In this document: positions 23,041-34,707 of the stretch, one piece after another
Numbering within the stretch: the stretch's first letter is position 1
Layout of the letters: the number at the start of each line of letters is the position of its first letter
Source: Myotis daubentonii
Lineage: Eukaryota; Chordata; Mammalia; Chiroptera; Vespertilionidae
Direction: 5' to 3'
Assembly (NCBI RefSeq): GCF_963259705.1
Contig: NC_081842.1
Span: 181,292,349 to 181,356,348 of the forward strand
DNA length: 64,000 nucleotides
Made by a program: the position numbers and the translations under genes
Notes under the pieces: generated by a model
Database searches by the model: none
What the model was told of the DNA's origin: nothing
Seen by the model: the letters and a program-made list of their open reading frames with translations, nothing else

Positions 23041-24329
23041 GAACCATTGGGAAGAAGGGTTTTGAAAGGAAAACCCTCCTGGTTTGGTTTATGTTTCCAA
23101 AGCTCACTTTGGTTCACTGTTTGGATTCTTTATTATAAAAGAGCAAGTATAAAAGATGGAGATCAGTGCACTGATTATTTCAGTAGCCCTGTAAGAGATT
23201 ATAATATTCTGTTTATTTACTTTTTGTTTTAAGAAGAGGGGTAACCAAACATTTTAAATGGGTAAACTTGACTCCAGGAGGGAATCTGTATCATTCCTGG
23301 AAGTTTTCAAACTGTAGTTGCTGTTGGAGAAAAGAATAATCTAATCTCCCCATCACCATACACCTTCTCTTTCTTTGTCCAAATAAAGCTAATTCTTCTG
23401 TGGCTATTCCATCAACCCTCCCCAACCTGTCAGGAGTGTGCCTCCCCAGGACTTTCCTAATCTACTCAACTAACAGTTCCTGACAGCCAGCTCTGTGTCT
23501 GTTGGGGTATGTGTGTTGCTCCCTTTGGGGCTACTAAGATGGCTAAGACAACACCCCAGTTGGAGAGGCAGATGCATAGAAAAGTGAGAACACCAAGAGC
23601 TTTTACTTCTTGCTCTTTGAGTCCAAGAAGAAGTAGGAGGTCAGGACCTGGGAATCAGACAGGGAGTTGGTGTTCATATGTGACAGGCCCACTGACTGGG
23701 GGTTCAGGGACAAGATCAGGCCTTGGGGAGGAGACAGCCTGAAGTACAAAGGACCCTGGGTCATCAGGGCCCCAATCTTGGGCTGGGGGTGAAGGCTGAA
23801 CCCTGTCCTGGCTCAAGACTAGGATGCTGGGTGGGGCTGCAGATCTTGATCCAGGAGGAAGGACCAAGGCAGAGCCCCAGACCTATAACACAAGATAGAA
23901 AAACTCAGCTCAGAGCTTCTTGGGTGTTTGACCTTGACTGTGATGCAGGGAACAAGAGTCCCTTTAGCTCTAAACAAGCCTAAGTTGTAAAGAAACAGAA
24001 AAGGAAAGCAGAAAACTGGCCCAGGATTTTTATCAGTTGCTACATGTGGGAAGAGAGGGGAAGATGGAGAGGTGGAGCCTGAAAACTATTAGCCATCAAA
24101 CAAATCAGATTCTTGATTATAATATCTAACTGCCTACTTGACATCTTCCCAAGGCTGTCTAATAAACATTTCACATTTACCATGATCAACCCAAAACTTC
24201 TGATTTACAACACTTTTCACCCTTCAACTTGATCCTCCCTTGGTCCTCCCCATTTCACTAAATGGCACCATTATCCATGCATGAGCTCAAGCCAAAATCC
24301 TAGGAATGGTGGCTTAAACATCAAGTGTA
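23041..24329. other. Unassigned non-coding stretch
   Basis: GC content rises at 23.5-23.9 kb, and short open frames occur on both strands there, but no motif or splice pattern supports an exon. Confidence 0.4.
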
Positions 24330-24430
24330 ACAACGGAGATGGAGGGAGGAGGGTAGTTTTAGAATATGTGTTGGTAACCTAGCTGGATATGGGGAATAAG
24401 TAATGAAGAGAAATCAAAGGTGACTCTTAG
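24330..24430 (-). mobile_element. L2/L3-like fragment, antisense
   Basis: 'ggatatggggaataagtaatgaagagaaatcaaaggtgactc' follows the complement of the upstream L2/L3 region. It is probably part of the same relic as 24850-25010. Confidence 0.35.
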
Positions 24431-24552
24431 AATTTAAATTATTTTTAGTGTCTCTCTATTTTATAGCACTGTCAACATAGGCTTTATCACATTTTTCCTC
24501 CTTCCCTTGAAGAAGGAAAAAAAGAGGCCCTTGGTGGTTTTAGACAAATGGT

Positions 24553-24800
24553 AGTGGAGAGGCAGCCTGGCCCACTAGAGAGAACACAAATTTTATGTCA
24601 GACAGATCTAGGTTGAATGGCTTTCTCTACCATAGCTAGGTGATCTTACAGAAAATTTTTGTCCTGTCTAACTATTGCCTCTGCAGCTACTATAGAAGAA
24701 TTGCTACTGCACAAAGTTATGGTGAGATTTAAAATTAACTACCATATGTAAAGCAATTAGGATTCTGTCTGATACGTGACAGGTAATAGTCATGTAAAGA
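24553..24800 (+). mobile_element. MIR SINE
   Basis: 'gcctggcccactagagagaacac', 'gatctaggttgaatggc' and 'agctaggtgatctta' follow MIR order. The 3' part is weak. Confidence 0.6.
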
Positions 24801-24849
24801 AGAAGTCTTATTCTTCCACAAATAAGGCTGGAGGAAGTGTGCACCCAGA

Positions 24850-25010
24850 CCATGCAGCTTGGAGGTTGGGCTTTAGTCTTTAGGAGCTACAGGGTTTTGA
24901 ACAGGAAGACATGTGATTAGAAGCTCAACCAAGAAGATGATTCTTGCAACATATACATGTTAGAGAAAGGAAAGATGAGGCAAAGAGACAAGTTAGAAGG
25001 CTAATGCATA
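24850..25010 (-). mobile_element. L2/L3-like fragment, antisense
   Basis: 'ttttgaacaggaagacatgtgattag' and 'gacaagttagaaggctaatgca' follow the complement of L2 upstream sequence. Confidence 0.45.
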
Positions 25011-25124
25011 GTGCAGACAAAGCCTGCTCAAACTCAAGGATGTTACATGAAAAAGAGTCCCAGAAAATATTGTACATTTTCTATAATTCATCCCAAGGAA
25101 ACCCTTGGATGACCTTGAGTCAGT

Positions 25125-25230
25125 GATGCAGATTGCAGTCTAAGCCATAACCTACTACGTGACTTTGGCAAGCCACTTCACCTCTCTGGGCCTCCCTTTC
25201 CTTATCTATGTAATAAGGGCTTGGATCAAA
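25125..25230 (+). mobile_element. MIR SINE fragment
   Basis: 'ctacgtgactttggcaagccacttcacctctctgggcctccctttccttatctatgtaa' is a strong MIR core. Confidence 0.8.
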
Positions 25231-25964
25231 GGGTCTTTCAACTCTGCATTTCCATCTGCTTTTCCCAAATTCATGTTTACATTTGCAAGTGCTTGTGAGA
25301 GACTGATAAGGCACTTTGATTGAAACCAGAGAGCCAAGGTGTCCAGGGAGACCCCACCAGGCTCCTCCAGCTGTGGGCCATTGCCAGGGAGCACTACGCA
25401 CCGCCAGGCAGCTAAAACAGACGTTCAGGGAAATGACTCTGTAACTGGCCATTTCTCCTTGTAAGTTTAAATCAAAGCACTATGGGAGGACACTGTTCCC
25501 ACAAGGAGGTAATGTTGTTTCTCTGGCCTGGCAACACCATGGATGTGGTGCTTCTGCTGGTTCTGCCCCTGTTGGCCAATACATTTCCAAAGGTAGCCAG
25601 CTGTCAGGTGACTGAATAGGAGTGGATGGAGCCTGATACTTCCCTCCTACTAGGTGTCTCCTTGACTCTTTGATGAAACCAGCAGCTGGGAAGACAAAAG
25701 CCAAAAACAAATAAGCAAACTCCAAACCAAAATAGGGAAACAGGAAGATGTGAAAGGCAGAGCCCATGACATGGGAAGAGGCAGTGTGGTGCAGTAAACT
25801 GTGAGGAGTGGATCGTCAGGTTCCTGGCCACCTCTGTCCTGGTGCACAGGGCCAGCTTGTCTCCTGGGAGCTTCTCAGCTCACGCATTCTGGGTCTTAAC
25901 CTCCCCAGTGTGGGTCACATGGTGACCACCCCCTTGGGTCTCCAGGGGGGAAAGCAACAAGTTT
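25231..25964. other. Unassigned non-coding stretch
   Basis: Overlapping short minus-strand frames (about 25206-25847) have no domain signal and are treated as chance. Confidence 0.4.
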
Positions 25965-26090
25965 TGGAATCTTAAAGACTGTACTCTACACCAGGCTCTA
26001 CACTCACCAGCGTATGAGGCCAGGCAGCTTGTTTGGCCTCCTAGAGTCTCTTTTCTCATCTGGGAAGTATGGAGAGTAGCATCTACTGTA
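25965..26090 (+). mobile_element. MIR-like SINE fragment
   Basis: 'gaggccaggcagcttgtttggcctcctagagtctcttttctcatctggg' follows the MIR core, with divergence. Confidence 0.5.
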
Positions 26091-26915
26091 TTTCATCAAA
26101 TCTAATACACCCTGAATTGTAATATCCACCATTGTTTTATATATATTTTTTTAAATACTAACAATTAAACCACTCTGTAAGGCTCTCTTATAGATGACAA
26201 GATGCACCTTGTGCATAAATGTGGAGTCTAAGAATTTATGAAGTAGGACACTTGCAAGGTTATTATAGCTCTAAAAATGAGACCATCTGTGGGGAAATGC
26301 CTACCTAGTTCAGTGTAGAGTCAAATATATATTTATGATCATCATCTTTATTATGATCGTAAAAATATCATCTGAGCCCTCTGCACTTTCCCAGGAAGTG
26401 GAGTTTGACACTGTGGCTGTGCTGTATCTCCTCTTGCTTCTCTCCACCTGTCAGCTAATCCTTTAGGACACTGAGCAAATATTCAGTACATGCCATCGGA
26501 TGTGTGCCTGGGAAGAATGCTAAGACCAAGATGACCACAGCTCGAATCCTCTGCCCAAGGTTTCTGGCACCACTGACTGGTTAACAGAAGTGCTGCCTGT
26601 GGCTCATGGAAGGCTGGCAGGGTTATGGCCATCATTTGGACTTTTGCCCATCAGAATTTCTGCTGCTTTTTAACAGGCAACCAGAAGATGCCCAGCCTCT
26701 CCGATTTGGTTTTAAAGATTCATATACTTGGCTTTTGATCTCCTCCACTTCTCTCATGTAATATTTATTTTCTTTTAAAAATATTTTTCTTAATAACTTG
26801 CCTATATAAATATAGGTACAGTTTTAACTTTTTACTTTTATGTTTTTAGTTTTTAATTTTTATTTTTACTTTTCAAAAAATAACATTTTACATTTTAATT
26901 TTTCAGCTCCTAGGT
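26091..26915. other. Unassigned stretch, AT-rich at the right
   Basis: At about 26090-26170, 'tgtatttcatcaaatctaataca' resembles the end of an old mammalian DNA transposon, but no matching inverted end was found. The last 150 bases are strongly AT-rich. Confidence 0.35.
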
Positions 26916-27150
26916 CAGTGATGGCGAACCTTTTGAGCTTGGCGTGTCAGCATTTTGAAAATCCCTAACTTAACTCTGGTGCCGTGTCACATATAAAAAT
27001 TTTTTGATATTTGCAACCATAGTAAAACAAAGATTTATATTTTTGATATTTATTTTATATATTTAAATGCCATTTAACAAAGAAAAATCAACCAAAAAAA
27101 TGAGTTCACATGTCACCTCTGACACACGTGTCATAGGTTCGCCATCACTG
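26916..27150. mobile_element. 235-bp hAT-type MITE, copy 1
   Basis: Perfect 16-bp terminal inverted repeats (CAGTGATGGCGAACCT / AGGTTCGCCATCACTG). The 8-bp flanks tcctaggt (26908-26915) and tcctaggc (27151-27158) differ only at the last base. An 8-bp duplication and CAG...CTG ends indicate hAT mobilisation. There is no coding capacity. It is about 96% identical to the copy at 42622. Confidence 0.92.
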
Positions 27151-27158
27151 TCCTAGGC

Positions 27159-28719
27159 TATGGCCTAGGACATCATCCTTTACCTCTCTTATTTTCATAT
27201 TTTTATTCATTATTTTTTAGCCTTTTACCTTAATTTTATTCTCATTCAGACTCTCATTATTATATTTCAACTCTTAGCCTTTCATTTTACTAGATTTTTA
27301 ATTCTCTGTTTTTACTTCTCATAGATGTTCTTTCATTTAAAAAACAGATCATTATCATAGACACTTAAAATTATATTTTTTCCTACTTAATTTTTTTTTC
27401 ATTTATCTCTCCCTCAATTTTTTTTTATCTTTTAAATGTGCTCTTATAATGACTTATGAGAAGTCAAAAAAAAGTGGACCTCATTAAACAGAAAATGTAT
27501 TTATATATTACATAATTTACAAAAGTAGGCAGGATTAATATATGCTGTTGGGTCAAGGTAATGATTACACTGGTTGGGGGATAAGGGACAATTCCTATCA
27601 CTGATGGTCACTGGATGCCTTCAAGAGGCAGCTGGAGGGGAATGGCCTTAACTCTCCCTATGCTATTAAGGATGGTTCACTCTCCTGATTCCTCAAACCT
27701 CTGAATACTCCAAAATGTGTAGGTTAATCTTCCCCAGGGTCTTAATTCCTTCTGTGCAAACAATACACCCAACCTTCTTGCATTCCCATTCATTCATCCA
27801 TCTCACAATATTATTAGCTGTCTGCAGTACTTTGAACAATGTCTGGCATTCAGACATCGAAGTAAATAACATATGTAAAGAAGATGTGTAGTGTTCTAAC
27901 AGCCCATTTCCTTTCCCCTCTTCCCACGAGACCTTTCGCTCTGGAAGGGGCTGGGCATCATCTGAGATGGGAGGGGGCGTGCATTGAAAGCACATGGGAG
28001 GGCAACCCAATACTTGAAGGTGTGTTGGGGGAGAACTGTCTGGAAAATTTTTCATCTTAAGTCGGGATCTCTAGGACCTAGGTAAATGGAGTGGGCAAGA
28101 ATAGAGAGAGTACTACAAGCTGAGATAACCACGTGGGCAAAGGCCCACAGGAGAAGAGCTTGAAAGTCTTGAGGAACTAAAAGATAGTCTGGAAGGTTCT
28201 CAATATTTCACACCACCAGCACTTTCAATCTGATAAGTTTTGTCAACAATGCCAGCACATGCCTCATGCATGGTTGGGCAGACGGGCAGGAGGTTTCACC
28301 TGAGAAGCAAGTCCCCTTTTGAGCCAGGGGGTAGCTATGACCCTCCACATGAAAGGAGCTCGGGGCAGGTCTGAGCCACATTCCTGGCACCCTTGCCTGC
28401 TATTACTTTGTATGTCCAGGGTGCTCCATCGGCCTTCCTGGTAGATTTCCAGGCGCTGCCTCTTGATGTGTGGCTTCTCCCATAACCTCCCTCTCCTTAC
28501 ATAACAGTCACAGAGAAACTGACAAGAGTTTTACAAACGGTAAACGGACAGAGCCACTAAATACAAAACTGATAGTGAGCGTATTACACAGATTTGAAGT
28601 AACAGAACACAAAGCCTCTAGGGGCCCAGGGAAGAGATCAAGACTGTCCTTCTCTACGTCTTGTCCAAGTTGCCCAAGGGCGGTGGTAAGCTCTTCTGTA
28701 TACTTGAAACCCTAAAGCA
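27159..28719. other. Mostly unassigned; T-rich tract and possible L2 piece
   Basis: 27180-27440 is very T-rich. About 27760-28190 may hold diverged antisense L2 ('gtgggcaaaggcccacagg ... gaggaactaaaagat'), at low confidence. No exon is recognised. Confidence 0.35.
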
Positions 28720-29594
28720 GCCATTAAAATAACAAGACAAAGAGATACAGCTATTGAGTCAAAAAGGAGATAAGATTAAATCATAAAAAATACTCAGTCC
28801 AAAAGAAGGCAGACATAAGGGAAAGGGGAATGAAGAACAGATGGGACAAATATAAAACAAATAGCAAGATTATAGACTTAAGCCCAAGCGTTATAAACTT
28901 ACATTTGATGATCACATTAAATGTAAACAGCTACAAAAACATAGATGCAAAATTATAAATAAAATTTTGGCAAATTGAATTAAACAATATTTTTTAAAAA
29001 GGTCAATGTACCATGACCAAGTTGGGTTGATCCCAGGAATACAAGGTCATTTAGAATTCACAAAAAAATAAATCAATGTAATTTACTATATGAATAAACT
29101 AAAATATCTATACTCATCTCAATAGATGCAAAGGAAAAAAGCATTTGACAAAATTTAACATCCACTTCTGATAAACACTCTTAGCCAACTAAGAAAAGAA
29201 TGGAACTTCCCTCAATCTGATAAAGGGTATCTATGAAAAACCTGCAACTAAGATTATACTTAATGATAAAAGACTGAATGTTTTCCCTCCTAAGATCAGA
29301 AACAAGACAATGACATCTACTCTTACTGCTTCCATTCAACATTGTACTGGAAGTTCTTGGAAGTAAAATAAAGCAAGAAAATGAAATAGAAGGCATCCAT
29401 ATTGGAAAAGAGAAAATAAAACTATCTTTGTTCACAGATAACATAATCATCTATGCAGAACATCCATATACTATACAAAAATACTACTGGAACTACTGAG
29501 TTTAGCAAGGTGGAAGGATACATTATAAATATTCAAAAATCAATTGTATTTCTATGTATTAGCGATGAACAAGCAGAAATGGAAAGTTTTTTTT
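28720..29594 (+). mobile_element. Ancient L1 (L1M-like), left part of a split element
   Basis: Decayed plus-strand L1 sequence. It includes the ORF2 start region ('atcacattaaatgtaaac', encoding an ITLNVN-like stretch) and then, after an internal deletion, RT-domain phrases ('aacatagatgcaaaattata', 'ccatgaccaagttggg', 'ttcacagataacataatc', the decayed FADD region). Its continuation lies at 36705. The interruption is the young L1-A. Confidence 0.8.
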
Positions 29595-29885
29595 ATTTTT
29601 TTTTTATTTATTTATTTTTTTTTATTGCTTAAAGTATTACAAAGGGTATTACATATGTGTCCATTTTATCCCCCCGCCCTAGACAGTCCCCTAGCCTCCC
29701 CTATCACCCAGTGTCTTATGTCCATTGGTCACGCTTATATGCATGCATACAAGTCCTTTAGTTGATCTCTTACCCCACTACCTCCTGCCCCCCAACCCTC
29801 CCCGGCCTTCCCGCTGCAGTTTGACAATCTGTTTGAGGCAGCTCTGCCTCTGTATCTATTATTGTTCAAAAGTTTATAATGGTCT
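29595..29885 (-). other. L1-A 3'UTR and poly(A) tail
   Basis: The tail is a T-rich complement with TAAA-type interruptions (29595-29620), preceded in sense by AATAAA at 29621-29626. Sense sequence further upstream is G/A-rich (the plus strand is C-rich at 29670-29700 and 29770-29810), like the G-rich tract of other mammalian L1 3'UTRs. The same 3'UTR recurs in the fragments at 41449 and 58047. Confidence 0.85.
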
Positions 29886-32800
29886 CTATTGTCCATGAAT
29901 GAGTGAGATCATGTGGTATTTTTCCTTTATTGACTGGCTTATTTCACTTAGCATAATGCTCTCCAGTTCCATCCATGAAGTTGCAAATGGTAAGAGTTCC
30001 TTCCTTTTTACAGCAGCATAGTATTCCATCGTGTAGATGTACCACAGTTTTCTAATCCATTCATCTACTGATGGGCACTTAGGCTGTTTCCAGATCTTAG
30101 CTATGGTGAATTGTGCTGCTATGAACATAGGGGTGCATATATCCTTTCTGATTGGTGTTTCTGGTTTCTTGGGATATATTCCTAGAAGTGGGATCACAGG
30201 GTCAAATGGGAGTTCCATTTTCAGTTTTTTAAGGAAACTCCATACTGTCTTCCATAGTGGCTGCACCAGTCTGCATTCCCACCAGCAGTGCACAAGTGTT
30301 CCTTTTTCTCCACAACCTCTCCAGCACTTGTCGTTTGTTGATTTGTTGATGATAGCCAGTCTGACAGGTGTGAGATGGTACCTCATTGCTGTTTTGATTT
30401 GCATCTCTCGGATGATTAGTGACTTTGAGCATGTTTTCATATGTCTCTTGGCTTTCTGAATGTCCTCTTTTGAAAGGTGTCTATTTAGGTCCTTTGCCCA
30501 TTTTTTGATTGGATTGTTTATCTTCCTTTTGTTAAGTTGTATGAGTTCCCTATAAATTTTGGAGATTAGGCCCTTATCAGATATGTCATTGGCAAATATG
30601 TTTTCCCACACAGTGGGTTTTCTCGTTGTTTTGTTGATGGTTTCTTTTGCTGTGCAGAAGCTTTTTATTTTGATGCAGTCCCATTTGTTCATTTTTTCTT
30701 TAGTTTCAAGTGCCCTAGGAGCTGTATCAGTGAAGAAATTGCTTCGGCATATGTCTGAAATTTTCTTGCCTTTGGATTCTTCTAGAATTTTTATGGTATC
30801 CTGTCGTACATTTAAGTCCTTTATCCATTTTGAGTTTATTTTTGTATATGGTGAAAGTTGGTGGTCTAGTTTCATTTTCTTGCATATATCTGTCCAATTT
30901 TCCCAACACCATTTATTGAAGAGACTATCTTGGCTCCATTGTATGTTCTTGCCTCCTTTGTCAAATATTAATTGAGCATATTGGTTCGGGCCGATTTCTG
31001 GGCTCTCTATTCTATTCCATTGATCTATATGCCTATTCTTGTGCCAGTACCAGGCAGTTTTGAGAACAGTGGCTTTGTAATACAACTTGATATCTGGTAT
31101 TGAGATCCCACCTACTTTGTTCTTTTTCAGGATTGCTGCAGCTATTCGGGGTCTACTTTTATTCCAGATGAATCTTTGGAAAGTTCGTTCTAGATCTCTG
31201 AAGTATGCTGTTGGTATTTTAATGGGAAGTGCGTTGAATTTATAGATTGCTTTGGGTAGTATGGACATTTTAATGATGTTGATTCTACCAATCCATGAAC
31301 ACGGTATGTTCTTCCATCTGTTTATGTCTTCCTCTATGTCTTTTTTCAACGTCCTGTAGTTTTCTGAGTAGAGGTCTTTTACCTCTTTAGTTAAGTTTAT
31401 TCCTAGGTAGCTTAATTTTTTTGGTGCAATGGTAAACGGGATTGTTTTTATAATCTCTCTTTCTGAAAGTTCACTATTGGTGTATAGAAATGCCTCAGAT
31501 TTCTTGGGGTTAATTTTGTATCCTGCTACATTGCCAAATTCATGTATTAAGTCTAGTAGCTTTTTGATGGAATCTCTAGGGTTTTGTATGTATAATATCA
31601 TGTCATCTGCAAATAAGGACAGTTTTACTTCCTCTTTTCCAATTTGGATGCCTTTTATTTCTTCTTCTTGCCGAATTGCAATGGCTAACACTTCCAGTAC
31701 TATGTTGAACAGGAGTGGTGAGAGGGGGCATCCCTGTCTTGTTCCTGTTCTTAGGGGAAATGGTGTTAGTTTTTGTCCGTTGAGTATGATGTTGGCTGTG
31801 GGCCTGTCATATATGGCTTTTATTATGTTGAGGTATGATCCTTCTACTCCCACCTTGCTGAGAGTTTTTATCAAAAATGGGTGTTGAATTTTGTCAAATG
31901 CTTTTTCTGCATCAATTGATATGACCATGTGGTTTTTTTCTTTCAATTTGTTTATGTGATGTATCACGTTTATTGATTTGCGGATATTGTACCATCCTTG
32001 CATCCCTGGGATAAATCCTACTTGGTCATGGTGTATGATCTTTCTGATGTACTGCTGGATCCGATTTGCTAAGATTTTGTTGAGGATTTTGGCATCTATG
32101 TTTATGAGGGATATTGGCCTGTAATTCTCTTTCATTGTGTTGTCTTTACCTGGTTTTGGTATTAGGGTGATGCTGGCTTCATAGAATGAGCTTGGAAGTG
32201 TTCCTTCCTCTTGGATTTTTTGTAGTAGTCTGAGGAGGATAGGTTTTAGTTCTTCCTTGAATGTTTGGTAAAACTCCCCTGTGAAGCCGTCTGGTCCTGG
32301 GCTTTTGTTTGATGGAAGCTTTTTGATGACTGCTTCAATTTCTTCCATAGTTATTGGCCTGTTGAGGTTTTTAGATTCTTCCTGATTGAGTTTTGGAATG
32401 CTGTATTTTTCTAGGAATTTGTCCATTTCCTCCAGGTTGTCTAGTTTGTTGGAGTAGAGCTGTCCATAGTATTTTTTAACAATCATTTGTATTTCTGTGG
32501 GGTCTGTTGTTATTTCGCCTCTATCGTTTCTGATTTTATTTATTTGGGTCCTCTCTCTCTGCTTCTTGGTGAGTCTGGCTAGAGGTTTATCAATCTTGTT
32601 TATCCTTTCAAAGAACCAGCTCTTGGTTTCATTGATTTTCTGTATTGTTTTTTTGGTCTCTATGTCATTTATTTCTGCTCTAATCTTTATTATCTCCTTC
32701 CTTCTGCTCACTCTGGGCTTTTCTTGTTGCTCTCTTTCTAATTCTTTGAGTTGTAGAGTTAGATGATTTACTACCATTTTTTCTTGTTTTTTGAGATAGG

Positions 32801-33707
32801 CCTGTAGAGCTATAAACTTCCCTCTCAGGACTGCTTTCAATGTGTCCCATAGGTTTTGGATTGTTGTGTTTTCATTGTCATTAGTTTCCAGGATGTTTTT
32901 AATTTCTTCTTTGATCTCGTTGGTAACCCAATCAATATTTAATAGCATGCTATTCAGCTTCCAGGTGTTTGAGTATTTTGGGTTGTTTTTATTGTAGTTT
33001 ATTTCTAATATTATGCCATCGTGGTCTGCGAAGACGCTTTTTATGATTTCAATCTTCTTGAATTTGGGGATACTTTGCTTGTGACCCAATATGTGGTCTA
33101 TTTTTGAATATGTCCCATGAGCACCTGAGAAGAACGTATATTCTCTGGCTTTGGGGTGAAGTGTTCTGAAGATGTCTATTAAGTCCATCTGATCTAGTGA
33201 GTCATTTAGGATTGCTATATCTTTGCTGGTTGTTTGTCTATAGGACTTATCCAGTGCTGTCAATGGTGTATTAAAGTCCCCTACTATGATTGTATTGTTG
33301 TCGATCTCTCCTTTGATATTTTCCAGGAGTTTTTTTATGAATTTGGGTGCTCCTACATTGGGTGCATATATGTTTACCAGGGTTATATCTTCTTGTTGTA
33401 TTGATCCCTTTAGTATTATGAAGTGGCCTTCCTTATCTCTTGTTAAGGCCTTCACTTTGAGGTCTATTTTGTCCGATATAAGTATTGCTACCCCAGCTTT
33501 CTTTTCCTTTCCATTTGCCTGAAAGATATTTTTCCATCCTTTCACTTTCAGTCTGTGTGAGTCCCTTCTAATGAGGTGGGTTTCTTGTAGACAGCAGATG
33601 TATGGGTCATGTTTTTTTATCCATTCAGCCACTCGATGTCTTTTGGTTGGAGCATTTAGTCCGTTTACGTTTAAAGTTATTATTGAAAGGTACTTGTTTG
33701 TAGCCAT
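29886..33707 (-). CDS. ORF2: L1 ORF2p: endonuclease / reverse transcriptase
   Basis: A 1273-residue intact frame, against about 1275 in human L1. It performs target-primed reverse transcription: the endonuclease nicks target DNA and the RT copies L1 or SINE RNA from the nick. The N-terminal APE-like endonuclease (about 1-239) keeps N13, E42, D144, N146, D204, D228 and H229, the counterparts of the known catalytic residues shifted by one. The RT domain has [11 protein letters not shown] (D599), [11 protein letters not shown] and FADDMILY (residues 699-706, coordinates 31602-31613 for FADD), so the metal-binding aspartates are intact. The C-terminal Cys-rich motif (CX3CX7HX4[19 protein letters not shown]) is present near residue 1130. 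No frameshift or premature stop is seen. It starts 49 bases after the ORF1 stop, consistent with unconventional reinitiation. This protein probably also drives Ves SINE mobility. Confidence 0.96.
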   Translation of the reverse strand: MATNKYLSIITLNVNGLNAPTKRHRVAEWIKKHDPYICCLQETHLIRRDSHRLKVKGWKNIFQANGKEKKAGVAILISDKIDLKVKALTRDKEGHFIILKGSIQQEDITLVNIYAPNVGAPKFIKKLLENIKGEIDNNTIIVGDFNTPLTALDKSYRQTTSKDIAILNDSLDQMDLIDIFRTLHPKAREYTFFSGAHGTYSKIDHILGHKQSIPKFKKIEIIKSVFADHDGIILEINYNKNNPKYSNTWKLNSMLLNIDWVTNEIKEEIKNILETNDNENTTIQNLWDTLKAVLRGKFIALQAYLKKQEKMVVNHLTLQLKELEREQQEKPRVSRRKEIIKIRAEINDIETKKTIQKINETKSWFFERINKIDKPLARLTKKQRERTQINKIRNDRGEITTDPTEIQMIVKKYYGQLYSNKLDNLEEMDKFLEKYSIPKLNQEESKNLNRPITMEEIEAVIKKLPSNKSPGPDGFTGEFYQTFKEELKPILLRLLQKIQEEGTLPSSFYEASITLIPKPGKDNTMKENYRPISLINIDAKILNKILANRIQQYIRKIIHHDQVGFIPGMQGWYNIRKSINVIHHINKLKEKNHMVISIDAEKAFDKIQHPFLIKTLSKVGVEGSYLNIIKAIYDRPTANIILNGQKLTPFPLRTGTRQGCPLSPLLFNIVLEVLAIAIRQEEEIKGIQIGKEEVKLSLFADDMILYIQNPRDSIKKLLDLIHEFGNVAGYKINPKKSEAFLYTNSELSEREIIKTIPFTIAPKKLSYLGINLTKEVKDLYSENYRTLKKDIEEDINRWKNIPCSWIGRINIIKMSILPKAIYKFNALPIKIPTAYFRDLERTFQRFIWNKSRPRIAAAILKKNKVGGISIPDIKLYYKATVLKTAWYWHKNRHIDQWNRIESPEIGPNQYAQLIFDKGGKNIQWSQDSLFNKWCWENWTDICKKMKLDHQLSPYTKINSKWIKDLNVRQDTIKILEESKGKKISDICRSNFFTDTAPRALETKEKMNKWDCIKIKSFCTAKETINKTTRKPTVWENIFANDISDKGLISKIYRELIQLNKRKINNPIKKWAKDLNRHLSKEDIQKAKRHMKTCSKSLIIREMQIKTAMRYHLTPVRLAIINKSTNDKCWRGCGEKGTLVHCWWECRLVQPLWKTVWSFLKKLKMELPFDPVIPLLGIYPKKPETPIRKDICTPMFIAAQFTIAKIWKQPKCPSVDEWIRKLWYIYTMEYYAAVKRKELLPFATSWMELESIMLSEISQSIKEKYHMISLIHGQ

Positions 33708-33756
33708 TTCTTTTTTTGTGTGGCTGTTTTCTTTCTGAGCTTTTTATTTCTTATTT

Positions 33757-34707
33757 TTATATCAGTCCCTTTAGCATTCCTTGCAATGCTGGCTTGGTGG
33801 TGACAAACTCCCTTAGCCTTTTTTTGTCTGTGAAGCTTCTTATTTCCCCTTCAAGTTTGAATGATAGCCTTGCTGGATAGAGTATTCTTGGATTCAGTCC
33901 TTTGCTTTGCATCACTTTGTAAATTTCAGTCCATTCTTTTCTTGCCTGATGTGTTTCTGTTGAGAAGTCATTTGACAATCTAATGGGAGATCCCTTGTAT
34001 GTAACTTTCCGTCTCTCTCTTGCAGCCTGTAAGATTCTCTCTTTGTCCTGAACATTTGCCATGGTGATTATGATGTGTCTTGGTGTGGGTCTTTTCGGGT
34101 TCACCTTGTTTGGGACTCTCTGGGCTTGTGTGACTTTTTTCTTCCCCACCTCAGGAAAGTTTTCTGATATTATTTCTTCGAGTAGGTTTTCTAATCCTTG
34201 TTCATCCTTCTGTTGTTCTGGTACTCCTATTATTCGTATGTTGTTTCGTTTCATGTTGTCCCAAAGCTCCCTTAGGCTCTCCTCCTGTCTTTTAATTTTT
34301 TTCTCCAATTGCAGTACATTTTGGGTGTGTTTTGCTTCCTTGTCTTCTAATTCACTTATTCGGTCCTCCGCTTCTCCTAGTCTACTGTTGATACTTTCAA
34401 TGGAGTTTTTCATTGCAGCTATATCACTCTTCATTTCTTCTTGGGTCTTACTTAGGTTGTTGATTTTTTCATCTGTTTCTTCTAGCTTCTTCCATATGTT
34501 ATCGATTTTTTCATCTGTTTCTTCTTGCTTCTTGAAGAGGTTGTCGATTTTTTCCTCCATCCGGTTTATGCACTCTAGGATCCTTATTCTGAATTCTTTA
34601 TCTGTCATGTTGCATGCCTCTGTATTACTTAGCTGCTTTTCTGGAGAGTCCTCCTTCTCTTTCCTTTGGGGGTTTCTTTGTCTACCCATGTTTGATCTCA
34701 CTGACAT
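33757..34707 (-). CDS. ORF1: L1 ORF1p: trimeric RNA-binding chaperone
   Basis: A 316-residue intact frame (human ORF1p is 338). It coats L1 RNA in cis and acts as a nucleic-acid chaperone in the L1 ribonucleoprotein. Visible order: a basic N-terminus; a long coiled coil (about 38-150) rich in E/K/I/L; an RRM-like region starting NIRIIGVPE (156-163) and including RHIIITMANVQDKERIL; then the C-terminal domain with LSNDFSTETHQARKEW and ILYPARLSF. Residues 52-93 are three 14-aa repeats (consensus EKIDNxxKKxEETD), two heptads each, so register is kept. Two in-frame starts exist, 34707 and 34689. The second (MGRQRNPQRKEK) is the one matched by L1-B and other L1s, so it is likely the true start, six codons shorter. 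Confidence 0.95.
   Translation of the reverse strand: MSVRSNMGRQRNPQRKEKEDSPEKQLSNTEACNMTDKEFRIRILECINRMEEKIDNLFKKQEETDEKIDNIWKKLEETDEKINNLSKTQEEMKSDIAAMKNSIESINSRLGEAEDRISELEDKEAKHTQNVLQLEKKIKRQEESLRELWDNMKRNNIRIIGVPEQQKDEQGLENLLEEIISENFPEVGKKKVTQAQRVPNKVNPKRPTPRHIIITMANVQDKERILQAARERRKVTYKGSPIRLSNDFSTETHQARKEWTEIYKVMQSKGLNPRILYPARLSFKLEGEIRSFTDKKRLREFVTTKPALQGMLKGLI
34429..34557 (-). repeat. Three 42-bp tandem repeats within ORF1 coiled coil
   Basis: DNA units of 42 bp encode residues 52-65, 66-79 and 80-93 of ORF1p. The corresponding area of L1-B (about 62880-62965) shows only two recognisable units, so the number varies between copies. Confidence 0.85.
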
